Numbered from the stretch's first letter, positions 29,801 through 39,625 are shown. The stretch is DNA of 64,000 bases from JAKFWF01 sp963732635 (GCA_963732635.1 CAVTAL010000014.1:248001-312000); one strand, 5' to 3'. Numbers and translations: made by a program. The notes: generated by a model from the letters alone, not told the origin.

Positions 29801-30377
29801 GAAACGCGAGGCCGCGCGCCGCATCGGCGTGCTCGATCAGGTGGCGGCAATCACCACGGCTGGCGCAGTCGCCGTTCGCGCGGTGGAACCGCAATCGCGG
29901 TTCGTGTTGCGGCTTGCTGCCACGGAAGCGGCGCGCGTCGGCCGGGTTGCAGGTCTGAACCTCGCCGGGTCGATCAATCGTGCGAACGTGGCGCAAGAGC
30001 GCACGGCGGCACGGCTCGGCCCGGACGAATGGCTACTGCTGGCACCGGCGGGAGATGCAGCAGTATTGGGCGACGTCATCGGCGAGGCTCTTGCAGGTTG
30101 TCATTACACTTTGGTCGATATCAGTCATCGCAATGCCGCCGTGGAGATCTCGGGCCAAGCAGCCCCCGCCGTGCTCAACGCTGGCTGCCCGCTCGATCTT
30201 GGGCTCGATCAATTCAAGCCGGGTGACGCCACCCGCACCCTATTCGGCAAGGTCGAGATCGTCCTGCTCCGTCTTGAAAACGTGCACGGCGAACCGCGCT
30301 ATCGCGTTGAGTTCTGGCGGTCGTTCGGGCGCTTCCTCCACGCATACCTCGCCGAAGCCACTCGAGAATTTTCTTAG
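29793..30377 (+). CDS. soxG: Sarcosine oxidase subunit gamma
   Basis: SoxG is the gamma subunit, a GcvT-like fold lacking catalytic function. The 194-residue product has LGPDEWLLLAPAGD in the first half and the family-typical LVDISHRNAAVEISGQAAPA, then LNAGCPLDLGLDQFKPGDAT and RVEFWRSFGRFLHAYL at the C-terminus. The start at 29793 overlaps the end of soxA by eight bases. No terminator is visible after the stop. Folate-linked genes such as glyA or purU, often beside sox operons, are not in the window. Confidence 0.9.
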   Translation: MLEKREAARRIGVLDQVAAITTAGAVAVRAVEPQSRFVLRLAATEAARVGRVAGLNLAGSINRANVAQERTAARLGPDEWLLLAPAGDAAVLGDVIGEALAGCHYTLVDISHRNAAVEISGQAAPAVLNAGCPLDLGLDQFKPGDATRTLFGKVEIVLLRLENVHGEPRYRVEFWRSFGRFLHAYLAEATREFS

Positions 30378-30513
30378 ATTTCGGGCAATCGTTCGCGATT
30401 GGTAAAACACCACCGAAATTCATGAACATTTCTTTCCGACTAAGCGGTTATCACTTGTCCCATCAAAGGGTTGCCGAGGGGGGCAGCCCTGAAATGGGGC
30501 GGGCCTGCGGGAC

Positions 30514-32109
30514 ATGTCGACCGAGTTCGTGCTCGATTGGATCGAGCGTAAGATGGGCTGTGCCTATCTGCCGAAGTCGTCGATGCCGGCCACCGCGGAC
30601 CTCGGCAAGCTTGCGAAGTTCGAGCCGCTGGTCATAGCAGCGTCGATTTTTTTCGATGACGTCGATGCCGGTATCCTCGCGCGCCTGCTCGAAGTCGACG
30701 AACGGCAATTGACGGCCAGACTGGACGTGTTGGCGGATAGCGGCATCCTTCTACCGACAGCCTCGCGTGCGCGGGCCCGCTACGCCTTCGCCGACACGGC
30801 GCTACGGCAGGCCGCGCATAAGGCGATCCCCGATCGCGTTCGCCTCGACCTTCACCGTGGCGCCGCAGAAGCGTTCGCGGGACAAATCATGGGCGCCACA
30901 CTGGAAAATTCCATCCAGGCCGCCCGCCACTGGCAAGCGTGCGACGAACCTCTGTCAGCGGTCCAATGCTGGCGGGCGGCGGCTCAGCACGCAATCGCAG
31001 TGCCGGCACTGCTGGTTGCTTCGAACTGTCTCGGCGAGGCCTTGGCACTATGCCACACGCCGCAGTTCAATCTGCCGCCGCACGAGGAATTTCTGACACT
31101 TAGCGCCATGGGGCCGCTGCAAGCGCAACTGACCGGCAGCGGTTCGCAAGAAGTAGCGGAGATCTATGCCCGATGCCTCGAGATCGCCGACACCTACGAC
31201 GCCTCCGAAGCCAGCGCGAAATTCGACGTCCTTTGGGGCCTGGCCGCCTGCATCCTGGTGCATGGCCGGGTCGGCACCGCACGCGAAATGTGCGATCGCC
31301 TGCTGCGCTCGACAAATGTCGCAAACGACATTCGGCATAATCTGCTGTGCAATCGCCTCAAAGGTCTCGGCGAATTGCTGGCTGGCGAAGTGCCCGTCGC
31401 CATCGAAACGCTGGCCAACGTCGTTCGGTCGCACGACGACGAAGCGCACGCGTCCTTGCGCTTCCACTATGCTTCCGACCAATCGGCGCTAGCGCTCGCG
31501 CACCTCGCATGGGCGCAGGCGATCGCCGGGGATCTCGCGGCGTCCAAGCAAAGCAGCAGGCGGGCTCTGGATCGAGCCCAATTGCTCAATCACCCGCACA
31601 CCAGCGCGCATGTCACCTGTGTATTGGCCGCCCGCGCCCAAACACTGAACCTGCGCAGCGACGCGGCGACGCTGGCGACTGGTGGCCTGGCGTTGGCGCG
31701 TCACCATCGCTACCCCTATTGGCAGGCATGGGCCGAGATCATCCTCGGCTGGCACGAAGGCGGCCGACATCCAGGCGCCGGCTTGGCCAGGATCGATGCA
31801 GCAATCGCCGCCTATCAGCGGACCGGCGCCGGCCAGGTCCTGTCCTACGCGCATCTGTTGCGGGCGAGGATCGCACTCGCCAGTGAGCAGCGTTCATTGG
31901 CCATAGTGGCCGCGGACCAGGCGCTTGAGTGCGCCGCCGCGCATGGCGTCGAATTGTTCGATGCAGACATACTAAGGGTCAAGGCGCTGGCCCAACCCAG
32001 CCGGGACGGAGCACGGCGACTACTGCTCGAACGCGCCCTCGGCATCGCCCAACAACAAGGCACCAAACTGTTCGAAGACCGGATCGCCGAGGCACTGTCC
32101 GGTCGGTGA
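30514..32109 (+). CDS. TPR-rich protein resembling the C-terminal half of adenylate cyclase/ATPase regulators
   Basis: The 531-residue product has no nucleotide-binding motif. Residues about 25-110 look like the winged-helix segment that follows the ATPase module in class III cyclase/AAA regulators (FFDDVDAGILARLLEVDERQ, YAFADTALRQAAHKAIPDR, LDLHRGAAEAFAGQ). Residues about 120-520 are helical repeats of TPR type, rich in Ala and Leu. In such proteins this part normally follows a cyclase or ATPase domain; here it stands alone and only about 135 bases separate it from soxG. It could be a truncated regulator or an independent scaffold. It is upstream of prkA on the same strand. Function is not assigned. 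Confidence 0.65.
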   Translation: MSTEFVLDWIERKMGCAYLPKSSMPATADLGKLAKFEPLVIAASIFFDDVDAGILARLLEVDERQLTARLDVLADSGILLPTASRARARYAFADTALRQAAHKAIPDRVRLDLHRGAAEAFAGQIMGATLENSIQAARHWQACDEPLSAVQCWRAAAQHAIAVPALLVASNCLGEALALCHTPQFNLPPHEEFLTLSAMGPLQAQLTGSGSQEVAEIYARCLEIADTYDASEASAKFDVLWGLAACILVHGRVGTAREMCDRLLRSTNVANDIRHNLLCNRLKGLGELLAGEVPVAIETLANVVRSHDDEAHASLRFHYASDQSALALAHLAWAQAIAGDLAASKQSSRRALDRAQLLNHPHTSAHVTCVLAARAQTLNLRSDAATLATGGLALARHHRYPYWQAWAEIILGWHEGGRHPGAGLARIDAAIAAYQRTGAGQVLSYAHLLRARIALASEQRSLAIVAADQALECAAAHGVELFDADILRVKALAQPSRDGARRLLLERALGIAQQQGTKLFEDRIAEALSGR

Positions 32110-32595
32110 TCTTGAAATCGAAGCGAATCAGGCCCGATTGATTCGGCTGGACCACAATGTCGTAATCGGTCCGATTGCAACCTGCGCTTATCGATCGCAG
32201 GCTCAATCCCCAGCGATTTTTGATGGTGGTGAAATCGAGGCAGAACGGTCGCACGGCATCGCCGCCACAGCGTGAGCCAACGCGGAAAAACGTGCTGTGA
32301 AAGAGGGTTGGCCGCACTCGACAATGCGGACCGAAGTACTGCTCAATCGACGTACTTCTGCCGGAAGTTCGAGCAATACTACCGTGCAGCACGCTTTTGT
32401 TACCAGCAGGTTCCAATGCGCAACCGTAAGGCGGGAAAAACCGGATATGATACAGTAAGGTGAGGAAGACGAATTGAGGCGGCGGACGAACGGTCACACG
32501 CAGCAGTACGCTTTGAACCGGAAGCCGTCGATGTGAGGAGGTGGCCGGCAAATCCGGCCGGGGTGTGGACAAACGATCAAGCGACGAGGCCGAAC
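32110..32595. other. Non-coding region upstream of prkA
   Basis: About 490 bases that are less GC-rich than the flanking genes. An antisense reading frame crosses it but has no recognisable content. It probably contains the prkA promoter; GACGAGG at 32582-32588 is the likely ribosome site. I see no hairpin or riboswitch. Confidence 0.4.
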
Positions 32596-34542
32596 ATGAC
32601 GTCACAAGACGAGATCTTCGAGGTCTTCACACGTAGCTACGATCGGCAGAAGCAAACCGAGTTCTCGCTGAAGCAGTATCTCGAGAACTGCCGGACCGAT
32701 CCGCTGCTCTATGCCAGTGCCGCCGAACGCATGATGGCGGCAATCGGAGAGCCTGATTTCATCGACAGCTCGAAAGATCCCCGCATCAGCCGGATCTTTC
32801 TCAACCGCACGGTGAAGGTCTATCCGGCCTTCAAGGACTTCTACGGCCTGGAAGAAACGATCGAGCGCATCGTCGGCTTCTTCCGGCACGCGGCGCAGGG
32901 CCTCGAGGAGCGCAAGCAGATCCTCTATCTGCTGGGGCCGGTCGGCGGCGGCAAGTCTTCGCTCGCCGAGCGCTTGAAGGAACTGATGGAGCAGCGCCCG
33001 GTTTACGTGCTCAAGGCCGGCGACGAGATCAGTCCGATTTTCGAAAGTCCGCTTGGACTATTCGATCCAGCCCAGATGGGCGGGGCACTCGAAGAAAAGT
33101 ACGGCATTCCGAGGCGCAAGCTCACCGGCCGCATGAGCCCGTGGGCGATCAAGCGCCTCGACGAGTTCGGCGGCGACATCTCGAAGTTCTCGGTGGTGCG
33201 CCTGAATCCGTCGCGGCTGCGTCAGCTTTGCGTCGCCAAGACCGAACCCGGCGACGACAACAATCAGGACATCTCAGCCCTGGTCGGCAAGGTCGATATC
33301 CGCAAGCTCGAATTCCACGGCCAGTCGGATGCCGACGCCTATTCGTACTCGGGCGGCCTCAACCGCACGACGCAGGGCATGCTCGAGTTCGTCGAGATGT
33401 TCAAGGCGCCGATCAAGATGTTGCATCCGTTGCTGACCGCCACTCAGGACGGCCACTACGTTGGCACCGAAAACGTCGGCGCGTTACCTTACCAGGGCAT
33501 CATCATCGCCCACTCGAACGAAAGCGAGTGGCAGAGCTTCCGCGCCAACAAGAACAACGAGGCGTTCCTCGACCGTATCTGCGTAATCCAGGTGCCCTAT
33601 TGCCTGCGCGTATCGGAAGAGCAGAAGATCTACGAGAAACTGCTGTCGACCTCGGAAGTGTCGAAGGCGCCGTGCGCGCCGGGCACTTTGCAGATGCTGG
33701 CTCAGTTCTCGGTGCTGACCCGCCTCAAGGAGCACGAGAATTCGTCGCTGTTCTCGAAGATGCGGGTCTATGACGGCGAGACATTGAAGGACACCGACCC
33801 GCACGCCAAATCGATCCAGGAATACCGCGAGGCTGGCGGCATCAACGAAGGCATGGACGGCACCTCGACTCGCTTTGCCTACAAGGTGCTGTCGGAGACT
33901 TTCAATTTCGACACGCATGAGGTGGCGGCCGATCCCGTGCACCTGATGTTCGTACTTGAGCAGTCGGTCAGGCGCGAGCAACTGCCGGAGGATCGCGAGG
34001 ACCGCTACCTCGAGTTCATCAAGGAGGAGCTGGCGCCTCGCTATGCCGAATTCATCGGCAACGAGGTGCAAAAAGCCTACCTGGAAAGCTACTCTGAGTT
34101 CGGCCAGAACTTGTTCGACCGCTACGTTGCCTATGCCGATGCCTGGATCGAGGATCAGGATTTCAAGGATCCCGACACTGGCAACCTGATGAACCGGCAA
34201 ATCCTCGATCAGGAGTTGTCCAAGATCGAGAAGCCGGCTGGGATCGCCAATCCGAAGGACTTCCGCTACGAGGTCGTCAAATTCTCGCTCCGGGCCAGGG
34301 CGCGCAACGGCGGCAAGAACCCGAGCTGGACCTCATATGAGAAGATCCGCGAAGTTATCGAAAAGCGGATGTTCAGCCAGGTCGAGGACCTGCTGCCGGT
34401 GATCTCGTTCGGCGCCAAGAAGGACGGCGATACCGAGAAGAAGCACGAGGAGTTCGTCACGCGCATGGTCTCGCGCGGCTACACGCCTCGTCAGGTGCGC
34501 CGCCTCGTCGAATGGTACATGCGGGTGAAAAAGGCGGGATGA
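32596..34542 (+). CDS. prkA: PrkA family serine protein kinase (YeaG-like)
   Basis: PrkA/YeaG proteins combine an AAA-type ATPase module with a C-terminal kinase-like domain and act in nitrogen- and carbon-stress responses. The 648-residue product has the Walker A motif GPVGGGKSS at residues 114-122, IFLNRTVKVYPAFKDFYGLE before it, LNRTTQGMLEFVEMFKAPIK and the PYQGIIIAHSNESEW block (sensor region). The C-terminal region (about 430-640) is the PrkA domain ending MVSRGYTPRQVRRLVEWYMR. The start ATG at 32596 gives the family N-terminus. yeaH and spoVR follow, a conserved operon. Confidence 0.95.
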   Translation: MTSQDEIFEVFTRSYDRQKQTEFSLKQYLENCRTDPLLYASAAERMMAAIGEPDFIDSSKDPRISRIFLNRTVKVYPAFKDFYGLEETIERIVGFFRHAAQGLEERKQILYLLGPVGGGKSSLAERLKELMEQRPVYVLKAGDEISPIFESPLGLFDPAQMGGALEEKYGIPRRKLTGRMSPWAIKRLDEFGGDISKFSVVRLNPSRLRQLCVAKTEPGDDNNQDISALVGKVDIRKLEFHGQSDADAYSYSGGLNRTTQGMLEFVEMFKAPIKMLHPLLTATQDGHYVGTENVGALPYQGIIIAHSNESEWQSFRANKNNEAFLDRICVIQVPYCLRVSEEQKIYEKLLSTSEVSKAPCAPGTLQMLAQFSVLTRLKEHENSSLFSKMRVYDGETLKDTDPHAKSIQEYREAGGINEGMDGTSTRFAYKVLSETFNFDTHEVAADPVHLMFVLEQSVRREQLPEDREDRYLEFIKEELAPRYAEFIGNEVQKAYLESYSEFGQNLFDRYVAYADAWIEDQDFKDPDTGNLMNRQILDQELSKIEKPAGIANPKDFRYEVVKFSLRARARNGGKNPSWTSYEKIREVIEKRMFSQVEDLLPVISFGAKKDGDTEKKHEEFVTRMVSRGYTPRQVRRLVEWYMRVKKAG

Positions 34543-34560
34543 AGTTCGTGAGGGGTGAGA

Positions 34561-34625
34561 TCGTGAGTGGTGAGTGGGCAAAAGCCTGACCTCACCACCA
34601 CATTCCCACCACTGACCACTCACGA
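34561..34625. repeat. Long inverted repeat between prkA and yeaH
   Basis: The left arm at 34561-34578 (TCGTGAGTGGTGAGTGGG) pairs with 34605-34625 over about 17 bases with one mismatch and small offsets. GTGAG/GTGGTGAG and CCACCACTCAC motifs are repeated again just outside (from 34549 and to 34639). It fills most of the 104-base gap between prkA and yeaH. It may act as a stabiliser, partial terminator or protein-binding site; it lacks a T-run. Confidence 0.65.
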
Positions 34626-34646
34626 CCCACCACTCACGAGGCCCTA

Positions 34647-35939
34647 ATGGACATCGTCGATCGTCGCCTCAATCCGAAAGCCAAGAGCCTCGGCAACCGG
34701 CAACGCTTCCTGCGTCGGGCCAAGGGCGAAATCCGCGACGCCGTACGCGATGCCATCAAGCGCCGGAAGATCTCCGAGGTCGAGAGCGGCGAAAAAGTGC
34801 GCATCCGCTCGAAGAGCCTGCGCGAGCCGTCGTTCTCGCACGGCCAGGGCGCCGGGCAACGTGACTTCGTGTTGCCCGGCAATCGCGAATTCTCCGTTGG
34901 TGACGTCATTCGCAAACCCGAAGGCGGCGGCGGTTCCGGATCGAAAGGGGCCCAGGACGGTTCGGGCGAGGACGATTTCGTCTTCAACCTGAGCCGCGAC
35001 GAGTTCCTCGACATCTTTTTCGAGGACTTGAAGTTACCCAACCTCGTCAAGGCCAAGCTGAAGGACATGCGATCGCCGCAACCGGTTCGGGCCGGCCACA
35101 CTTCGGACGGCCCACCGGCACGGCTCAACCATCTGCGCACAATGCGCAACTCCATGGCGAGGCGGATCGCACTGCACCGGCCGCGGATGAAGGATCTCGA
35201 TGAACTGGAAGCCGAGATCGCCCGCCTCGAAGCACTCGATCCGCGCGACGACGCCAAGATCACGGCGTTGAAGGCACGGCTGTCACGACTGTCCTACCTG
35301 CGCAAGGTGGTCGCCTACATCGATCCACTCGACCTTCAGTACAATCGCTTCGAGCGGCGGCCGAAGCCGAAGACGCAGGCCGTGATGTTTTGCCTGATGG
35401 ATGTGTCGGCTTCGATGACCGAGCCACTGAAGGATCTCGCCAAGCGGTTCTTTATGCTTCTGCACCTGTTCCTCACCCGGCACTACGCCGAGGTCCAGGT
35501 CGTATTCATCCGGCACACCACGGAGGCACAGGAGGTCGACGAGGAAACCTTTTTCAAGTCGACCGAAACCGGCGGCACCATTATTTCGACCGCGCTCGTC
35601 GAGATGATGAAGATCGTCAAGGACCGCTTTTCGCCTGCGGATTGGAACATCTACGCCGCCCAGGCCTCGGACGGCCACAACTTCGACGACGACATGGAAC
35701 GCTGCCTCGAATTGCTCGAGGGCGAAATTCTGCCGTGCTGCCAGTATTACGCCTACATCGAGGTCGGGCAGGACGAAGGTATGCAGGGCCTGTCGAGCGT
35801 GGCGTGGTCCGGCTACGAGGAAGTGGCCGAGCGCAATGACATATTCGCCATGCGCAAGGTATCGTCGCCTGGTGATATCTACCCGGTGTTCCGCGAGTTG
35901 TTCGCGACCTCATCCGAAATGCGCGGCCAGGGGGGCTGA
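34647..35939 (+). CDS. yeaH: DUF444 family protein (YeaH/YhbH)
   Basis: YeaH/YhbH proteins accompany PrkA kinases and SpoVR proteins; their biochemical role is not firmly known. The 430-residue product begins DIVDRRLNPKAKSLGNRQRF, has a Gly-rich linker (about residues 88-105), DDFVFNLSRDEFLDIFFEDL, and a von Willebrand A-like C-terminal domain with MFCLMDVSASMTEPLKDLAK, FIRHTTEAQEVDEETFF and GGTIISTALVEMMKIV. No membrane segments are visible. It lies 104 bases after prkA and two bases before spoVR. Confidence 0.94.
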   Translation: MDIVDRRLNPKAKSLGNRQRFLRRAKGEIRDAVRDAIKRRKISEVESGEKVRIRSKSLREPSFSHGQGAGQRDFVLPGNREFSVGDVIRKPEGGGGSGSKGAQDGSGEDDFVFNLSRDEFLDIFFEDLKLPNLVKAKLKDMRSPQPVRAGHTSDGPPARLNHLRTMRNSMARRIALHRPRMKDLDELEAEIARLEALDPRDDAKITALKARLSRLSYLRKVVAYIDPLDLQYNRFERRPKPKTQAVMFCLMDVSASMTEPLKDLAKRFFMLLHLFLTRHYAEVQVVFIRHTTEAQEVDEETFFKSTETGGTIISTALVEMMKIVKDRFSPADWNIYAAQASDGHNFDDDMERCLELLEGEILPCCQYYAYIEVGQDEGMQGLSSVAWSGYEEVAERNDIFAMRKVSSPGDIYPVFRELFATSSEMRGQGG

Positions 35940-35941
35940 CG

Positions 35942-37501
35942 ATGAACGCGCCGTTCCGAAACATCGAGCCTGGCGTCGAGCCGCTGTTCAAAAGCGCCGA
36001 GTGGGATTTCGAGATCGTCAAAAAGACCTACGACGCGATCGAAAAGATCGGCGTTGGAGAGATGGGTCTCGACATATATCCCAATCAAATCGAGGTGATT
36101 ACCGCCGAGCAGATGCTCGATGCCTATGCCTCGATCGGCATGCCAAGCATGTATCGGCACTGGTCGTTCGGGAAGCACTTCGCCCGCGAGGAGACGATGT
36201 ATCGCAAGGGCGCGCGAGCGCTCGCCTACGAACTCGTCATCAACTCTAACCCCTGCATCAACTACATCATGGAAGAGAACACCATGACGATGCAGACGCT
36301 CGTCATGGCGCATGCCGCGATGGGCCATAATCACTTCTTCAAGAACAACTATCTGTTCAAGCAGTGGACCGACGCCACTTCGATCCTCGACTACCTGGCC
36401 TTCGCCAAGGAGTACGTGACCGAGTGCGAGGAAAAGTACGGTGTCGAGGCGGTTGAAGCGGTGCTCGACTCGGCGCACGCGCTGATGAACCAGGGCATCA
36501 GCCGGCATCCGGCCATACGGCCGACGGCGACGGCCACCCGCGACAAAGCGACGAGACGGCGGGAACACGAAGAAACGAGCTATAACGAACTGTGGCGCAC
36601 GGTGCCACGCTCGGCATTGCCTAAAGCACCTGTCGACGCGGAATCGAAATCGGCGGCGCTGGAAGGCATCGCACTCGGCTTGCCGCAGGAGAACCTACTT
36701 TACTTCCTCGAAAAGCACGCGCCGAAGCTGGAAGACTGGCAACGAGAGCTACTGCGTATCGTGCGAATGCTTGCGCAGTACTTCTATCCGCAGCGCCAGA
36801 CCAAGGTGATGAACGAAGGTTGTGCCACCTGGGTGCACTACGAGATCATGAACCGGCTCTACGACCGCGGACTGATCACCGAAGGCTCGATGCTGGAATT
36901 CATGCACTCGCACTCGTCGGTGGTGTTCCAGCCAAAGTTCGAGGACAAGTTCTACAATGGCATGAACCCCTACGCGCTTGGTTTCGCCATGATGCAGGAC
37001 ATCAAGCGGATGTGCGAGGAACCGACCGCCGAAGACCGCGAATGGTTCCCCGATTTCGCCGGCAACGGCGACGCGCTCGGCACCTTGAAGGACGCCTGGG
37101 CCAACTTCCGCGACGACAGTTTCATTCTGCAGTACATGTCACCGAAGCTGATGCGGGACTTCCGGTTCTTCGCCCTGCACGATAATTCAGCATTCCCGGT
37201 CGTCGAGGTAAAATCCATCCACGACGAGAAGGGCTATCGCAATGTCCGCAAGCTGCTCGCAGCCCAGTACGACACTTCGGCACGCGATCCGGACATCCAA
37301 GTTGTAAATGCGGACCTTTCGGGCGGGCGACGGCTGACCCTCCAGCATCGGGTGCGCAACAACATCCCACTTGATGCCGATGCCTGTGAGCGCACGCTCC
37401 AGCACGTTGCCCATCTATGGGGCTATCGGGTCAAGTTGATCGAAGTCTATGCGGAAACCGGCAAGGTCGCAAAAGAGCACGAAACCCTGCCGCTGCCGTG
37501 A
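35942..37501 (+). CDS. SpoVR family protein (YcgB-like)
   Basis: SpoVR/YcgB proteins occur with prkA and yeaH. The name comes from a Bacillus sporulation gene, but most carriers do not sporulate. The 519-residue product has the conserved blocks GLDIYPNQIEVITAEQMLDA, MYRHWSFGKHFAREE, INSNPCINYIMEENTMTMQT, the histidine-rich HAAMGHNHFFKNN and VMNEGCATWVHYEIMNRLYD. Abundant conserved His and Glu suggest a metal site, which is inferred. It starts two bases after the yeaH stop. No terminator is seen after it. Confidence 0.94.
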   Translation: MNAPFRNIEPGVEPLFKSAEWDFEIVKKTYDAIEKIGVGEMGLDIYPNQIEVITAEQMLDAYASIGMPSMYRHWSFGKHFAREETMYRKGARALAYELVINSNPCINYIMEENTMTMQTLVMAHAAMGHNHFFKNNYLFKQWTDATSILDYLAFAKEYVTECEEKYGVEAVEAVLDSAHALMNQGISRHPAIRPTATATRDKATRRREHEETSYNELWRTVPRSALPKAPVDAESKSAALEGIALGLPQENLLYFLEKHAPKLEDWQRELLRIVRMLAQYFYPQRQTKVMNEGCATWVHYEIMNRLYDRGLITEGSMLEFMHSHSSVVFQPKFEDKFYNGMNPYALGFAMMQDIKRMCEEPTAEDREWFPDFAGNGDALGTLKDAWANFRDDSFILQYMSPKLMRDFRFFALHDNSAFPVVEVKSIHDEKGYRNVRKLLAAQYDTSARDPDIQVVNADLSGGRRLTLQHRVRNNIPLDADACERTLQHVAHLWGYRVKLIEVYAETGKVAKEHETLPLP

Positions 37502-37965
37502 AGATCGTCAGCGGCCCGGCCCTCACAATGCCACCCGCGCCCAACATTTGGCACTTGACTCGGCAAATCAATATTGCGTTGCAGCATTACTGATTTGGAA
37601 TCAGTCTAGCGTCCCAGGGGATGAAGGCCAGGCGCGCCATGAAGCGCTATCCTCCTATCACACCGTCGATTTTTGGCCTGCTGTCAGACTGCCTTCAATC
37701 GTGCAACCGACGATCACTGCACGCGCAAACTGATGCAACTTGTTGCACTGCGATGCAGCCCCGCAACATATCCACATCGATCAGCCGCAAGTTAGCCCAA
37801 AATTCGCCATAGAACTTGACGCGTACCCCATTAACCGTAAATAGGTAGGGAGAAGCGGGGACGAGGTTCGTTGCAATTCAACGCATTCTATTCATCGCTT
37901 TGCAGAAATTTTCGTACGACTGGGTCGGCGAGATATAACCAAGTTCCTTATACAGGGGTCATCAC
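37502..37965. other. Non-coding region upstream of the RTX gene
   Basis: About 460 bases, clearly more AT-rich than average. A perfect dyad TGCAACTTGTTGCA at 37734-37747 could be an operator. AGGGG at 37955-37959, seven bases or so before the ATG at 37966, is the likely ribosome site of the RTX gene. The stretch 37810-37960 may hold its promoter and leader. No gene is recognised. Confidence 0.45.
37734..37747. promoter_or_regulatory. 14-base perfect palindrome, possible operator
   Basis: TGCAAC and GTTGCA face each other across two bases. It lies 219 bases before the RTX gene and 233 bases after spoVR. The cognate regulator is unknown; a chance palindrome is possible. Confidence 0.3.
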
Positions 37966-39398
37966 ATGGCGGTTTATAATCTTACGCGGGCAGGTCTTGA
38001 CGCGTTTCTCGCTGGGCAAGGCGCGAGCACTCCCACTCAGCCGGAGGCTCAAGCATTTTTAGATGCTTTAGCACTTGGTGGCGGCGACGATATTAACATT
38101 GAAACTGGTACACCGGCCGTCGTCACGACGACGGTGAATGCTCCGGTCGTCATCGCGACATCGACGCTGGGCCTTGATCTGACGGTCTTCGGCACCGCCA
38201 GCACTGTGATTACATCTAACGGCAATGACACCGTCAAGCTGTACGGTGCTGGCGCTGATACGCTCTATTCGGGCGCGGGCGCAGACACGATCTTTGGTGG
38301 CGCCGGCGGCGATTCGATCCTGAGCGGCTCAGGCGACGACACTGTTTACGTCGCGGGCGATTGGCACTACTGTCAATGGCGGCGACGGCAGCGACGTCAT
38401 CGTTAACTATGGTGGCGCCAGCAACACACTGAGCGGCGGCGCTGGTGACGACATTATCTTGTCGAACGAAGGTGGCTTGCTCGACGGTGGCGACGGCGAC
38501 GACATCATCGGCAACATGGCTGGCGCTGGCGCGACCTTGTTGGGCGGCGCAGGCTCCGACATCATGTTCAGCTATACCGGCGGCCATGCTGGACGGTGGC
38601 GCCGGCGACGATCACCTCACTGCCATTGGTACGGCCCGCACGACCATGATTGGTGGCGCGGGTGATGACATGATCGACGGCACATACAATGGCCTCGGTG
38701 CCAATTCGATCAATGCCGGCACCGGCAATGACACGATCTATGGCGGCGCTGGCGATACGATCATTGCGGGCGACGGCGACGATCTGGGTGGTGGCTACGG
38801 CGGTGCAATCAACTTCGATGGTGGGGCTGGCAACGACACATTCTATCGACCTGTCAACGGGCGGCAGTTCGATCGTCTGGCGGCTCCGGCATGGACACTC
38901 TGGTCAACGCGACCGGTGTTGGCGATACGCTTGAGGGTGGTCTCGGCGACGACATCATTAATAGCTTCGTCACCGCATCGATGAGCGGCGGCGAAGGCGC
39001 CGACACCATTAGTTACTTCGGCCTCGGCCCGTCGACACTGTCAGGCGGCGACGGCAATGACACCCTTCTGGCGCAGGGCGGCAACAGCGGTACTACGCTG
39101 GATGGCGGCGCCGGCAATGATGTCATCTATGCCGGCTCAGGGCAGCGACTCGATCAATGCGGGTGCCGGCGACGATACCCTCTTCTTCCAGAACTGCCTG
39201 TTCGGCAACGACACCATCGTTGCCGGCGATGGCATCGACACGCTTCGTGTTTTTGGCGCATCCTCTGCCAATGCATCGGTGGTCGACAACCTCAACGGCA
39301 CTTTCACGATCAACTTCACCGGACCGAACGCCGGCTCGACGCAGGTCACCGGCCTCGAGTGGCTCGCCCTGGACGACACCTTCGTCCGGATCTCCTGA
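37966..39398 (+). CDS. RTX-type calcium-binding repeat protein (five apparent +1 indels)
   Basis: The product, about 475 residues when corrected, has a short N-terminal region (MAVYNLTRAGLDAFLAGQGA) and then many nine-residue GGxGxDx repeats, such as GGAGGDSILSGSGDDT, GGDGDDIIGN, GGAGDDMIDG, GGAGNDTFY and GGEGADTISY. These fold as calcium-loaded beta-rolls, usually in proteins secreted by type I systems through an uncleaved C-terminal signal. Extra bases near 38358, 38583, 38844, 38876 and 39139 break the frame; each restores clean repeats when removed. The C-terminal ALDDTFVRIS is short and could be part of a secretion signal. No type I secretion genes are in the window and no enzymatic domain is seen. 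Confidence 0.8.
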
Positions 39399-39441
39399 GC
39401 CGACGGCAATATCTAAGCATCCCACATTCAGCAGCATTAAG

Positions 39442-39467
39442 GGCAGGTCTTCGGACCTGCCTTTTTT
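39442..39467 (+). terminator. Intrinsic terminator of the RTX gene with UUCG loop
   Basis: GGCAGGTC (39442-39449) and GACCTGCC (39454-39461) form a perfect eight-base stem closed by a TTCG tetraloop, followed by TTTTTT at 39462-39467. It is 44 bases downstream of the RTX stop. Confidence 0.9.
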
Positions 39468-39625
39468 CGTTTGTACGGCACGCTCGAAGGGCGAACATTT
39501 GGGGCCAATTCGCGTGCGGGGCCTCCACCGCGAATGTTCTGATTGATTGCAAGTCGGTCGTCAGGCGATCCGAACCGCACCGTCGTCGACCATGGGCCAC
39601 TTGATGTCGCAGACGACCATCGAAG

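Noticed and set aside
37966..39398. CRISPR-like or tandem DNA repeat array
   Set aside because: The repeated signal is at protein level (GGxGxDx nonapeptides) with variable codons; there are no constant direct repeats with unique spacers.
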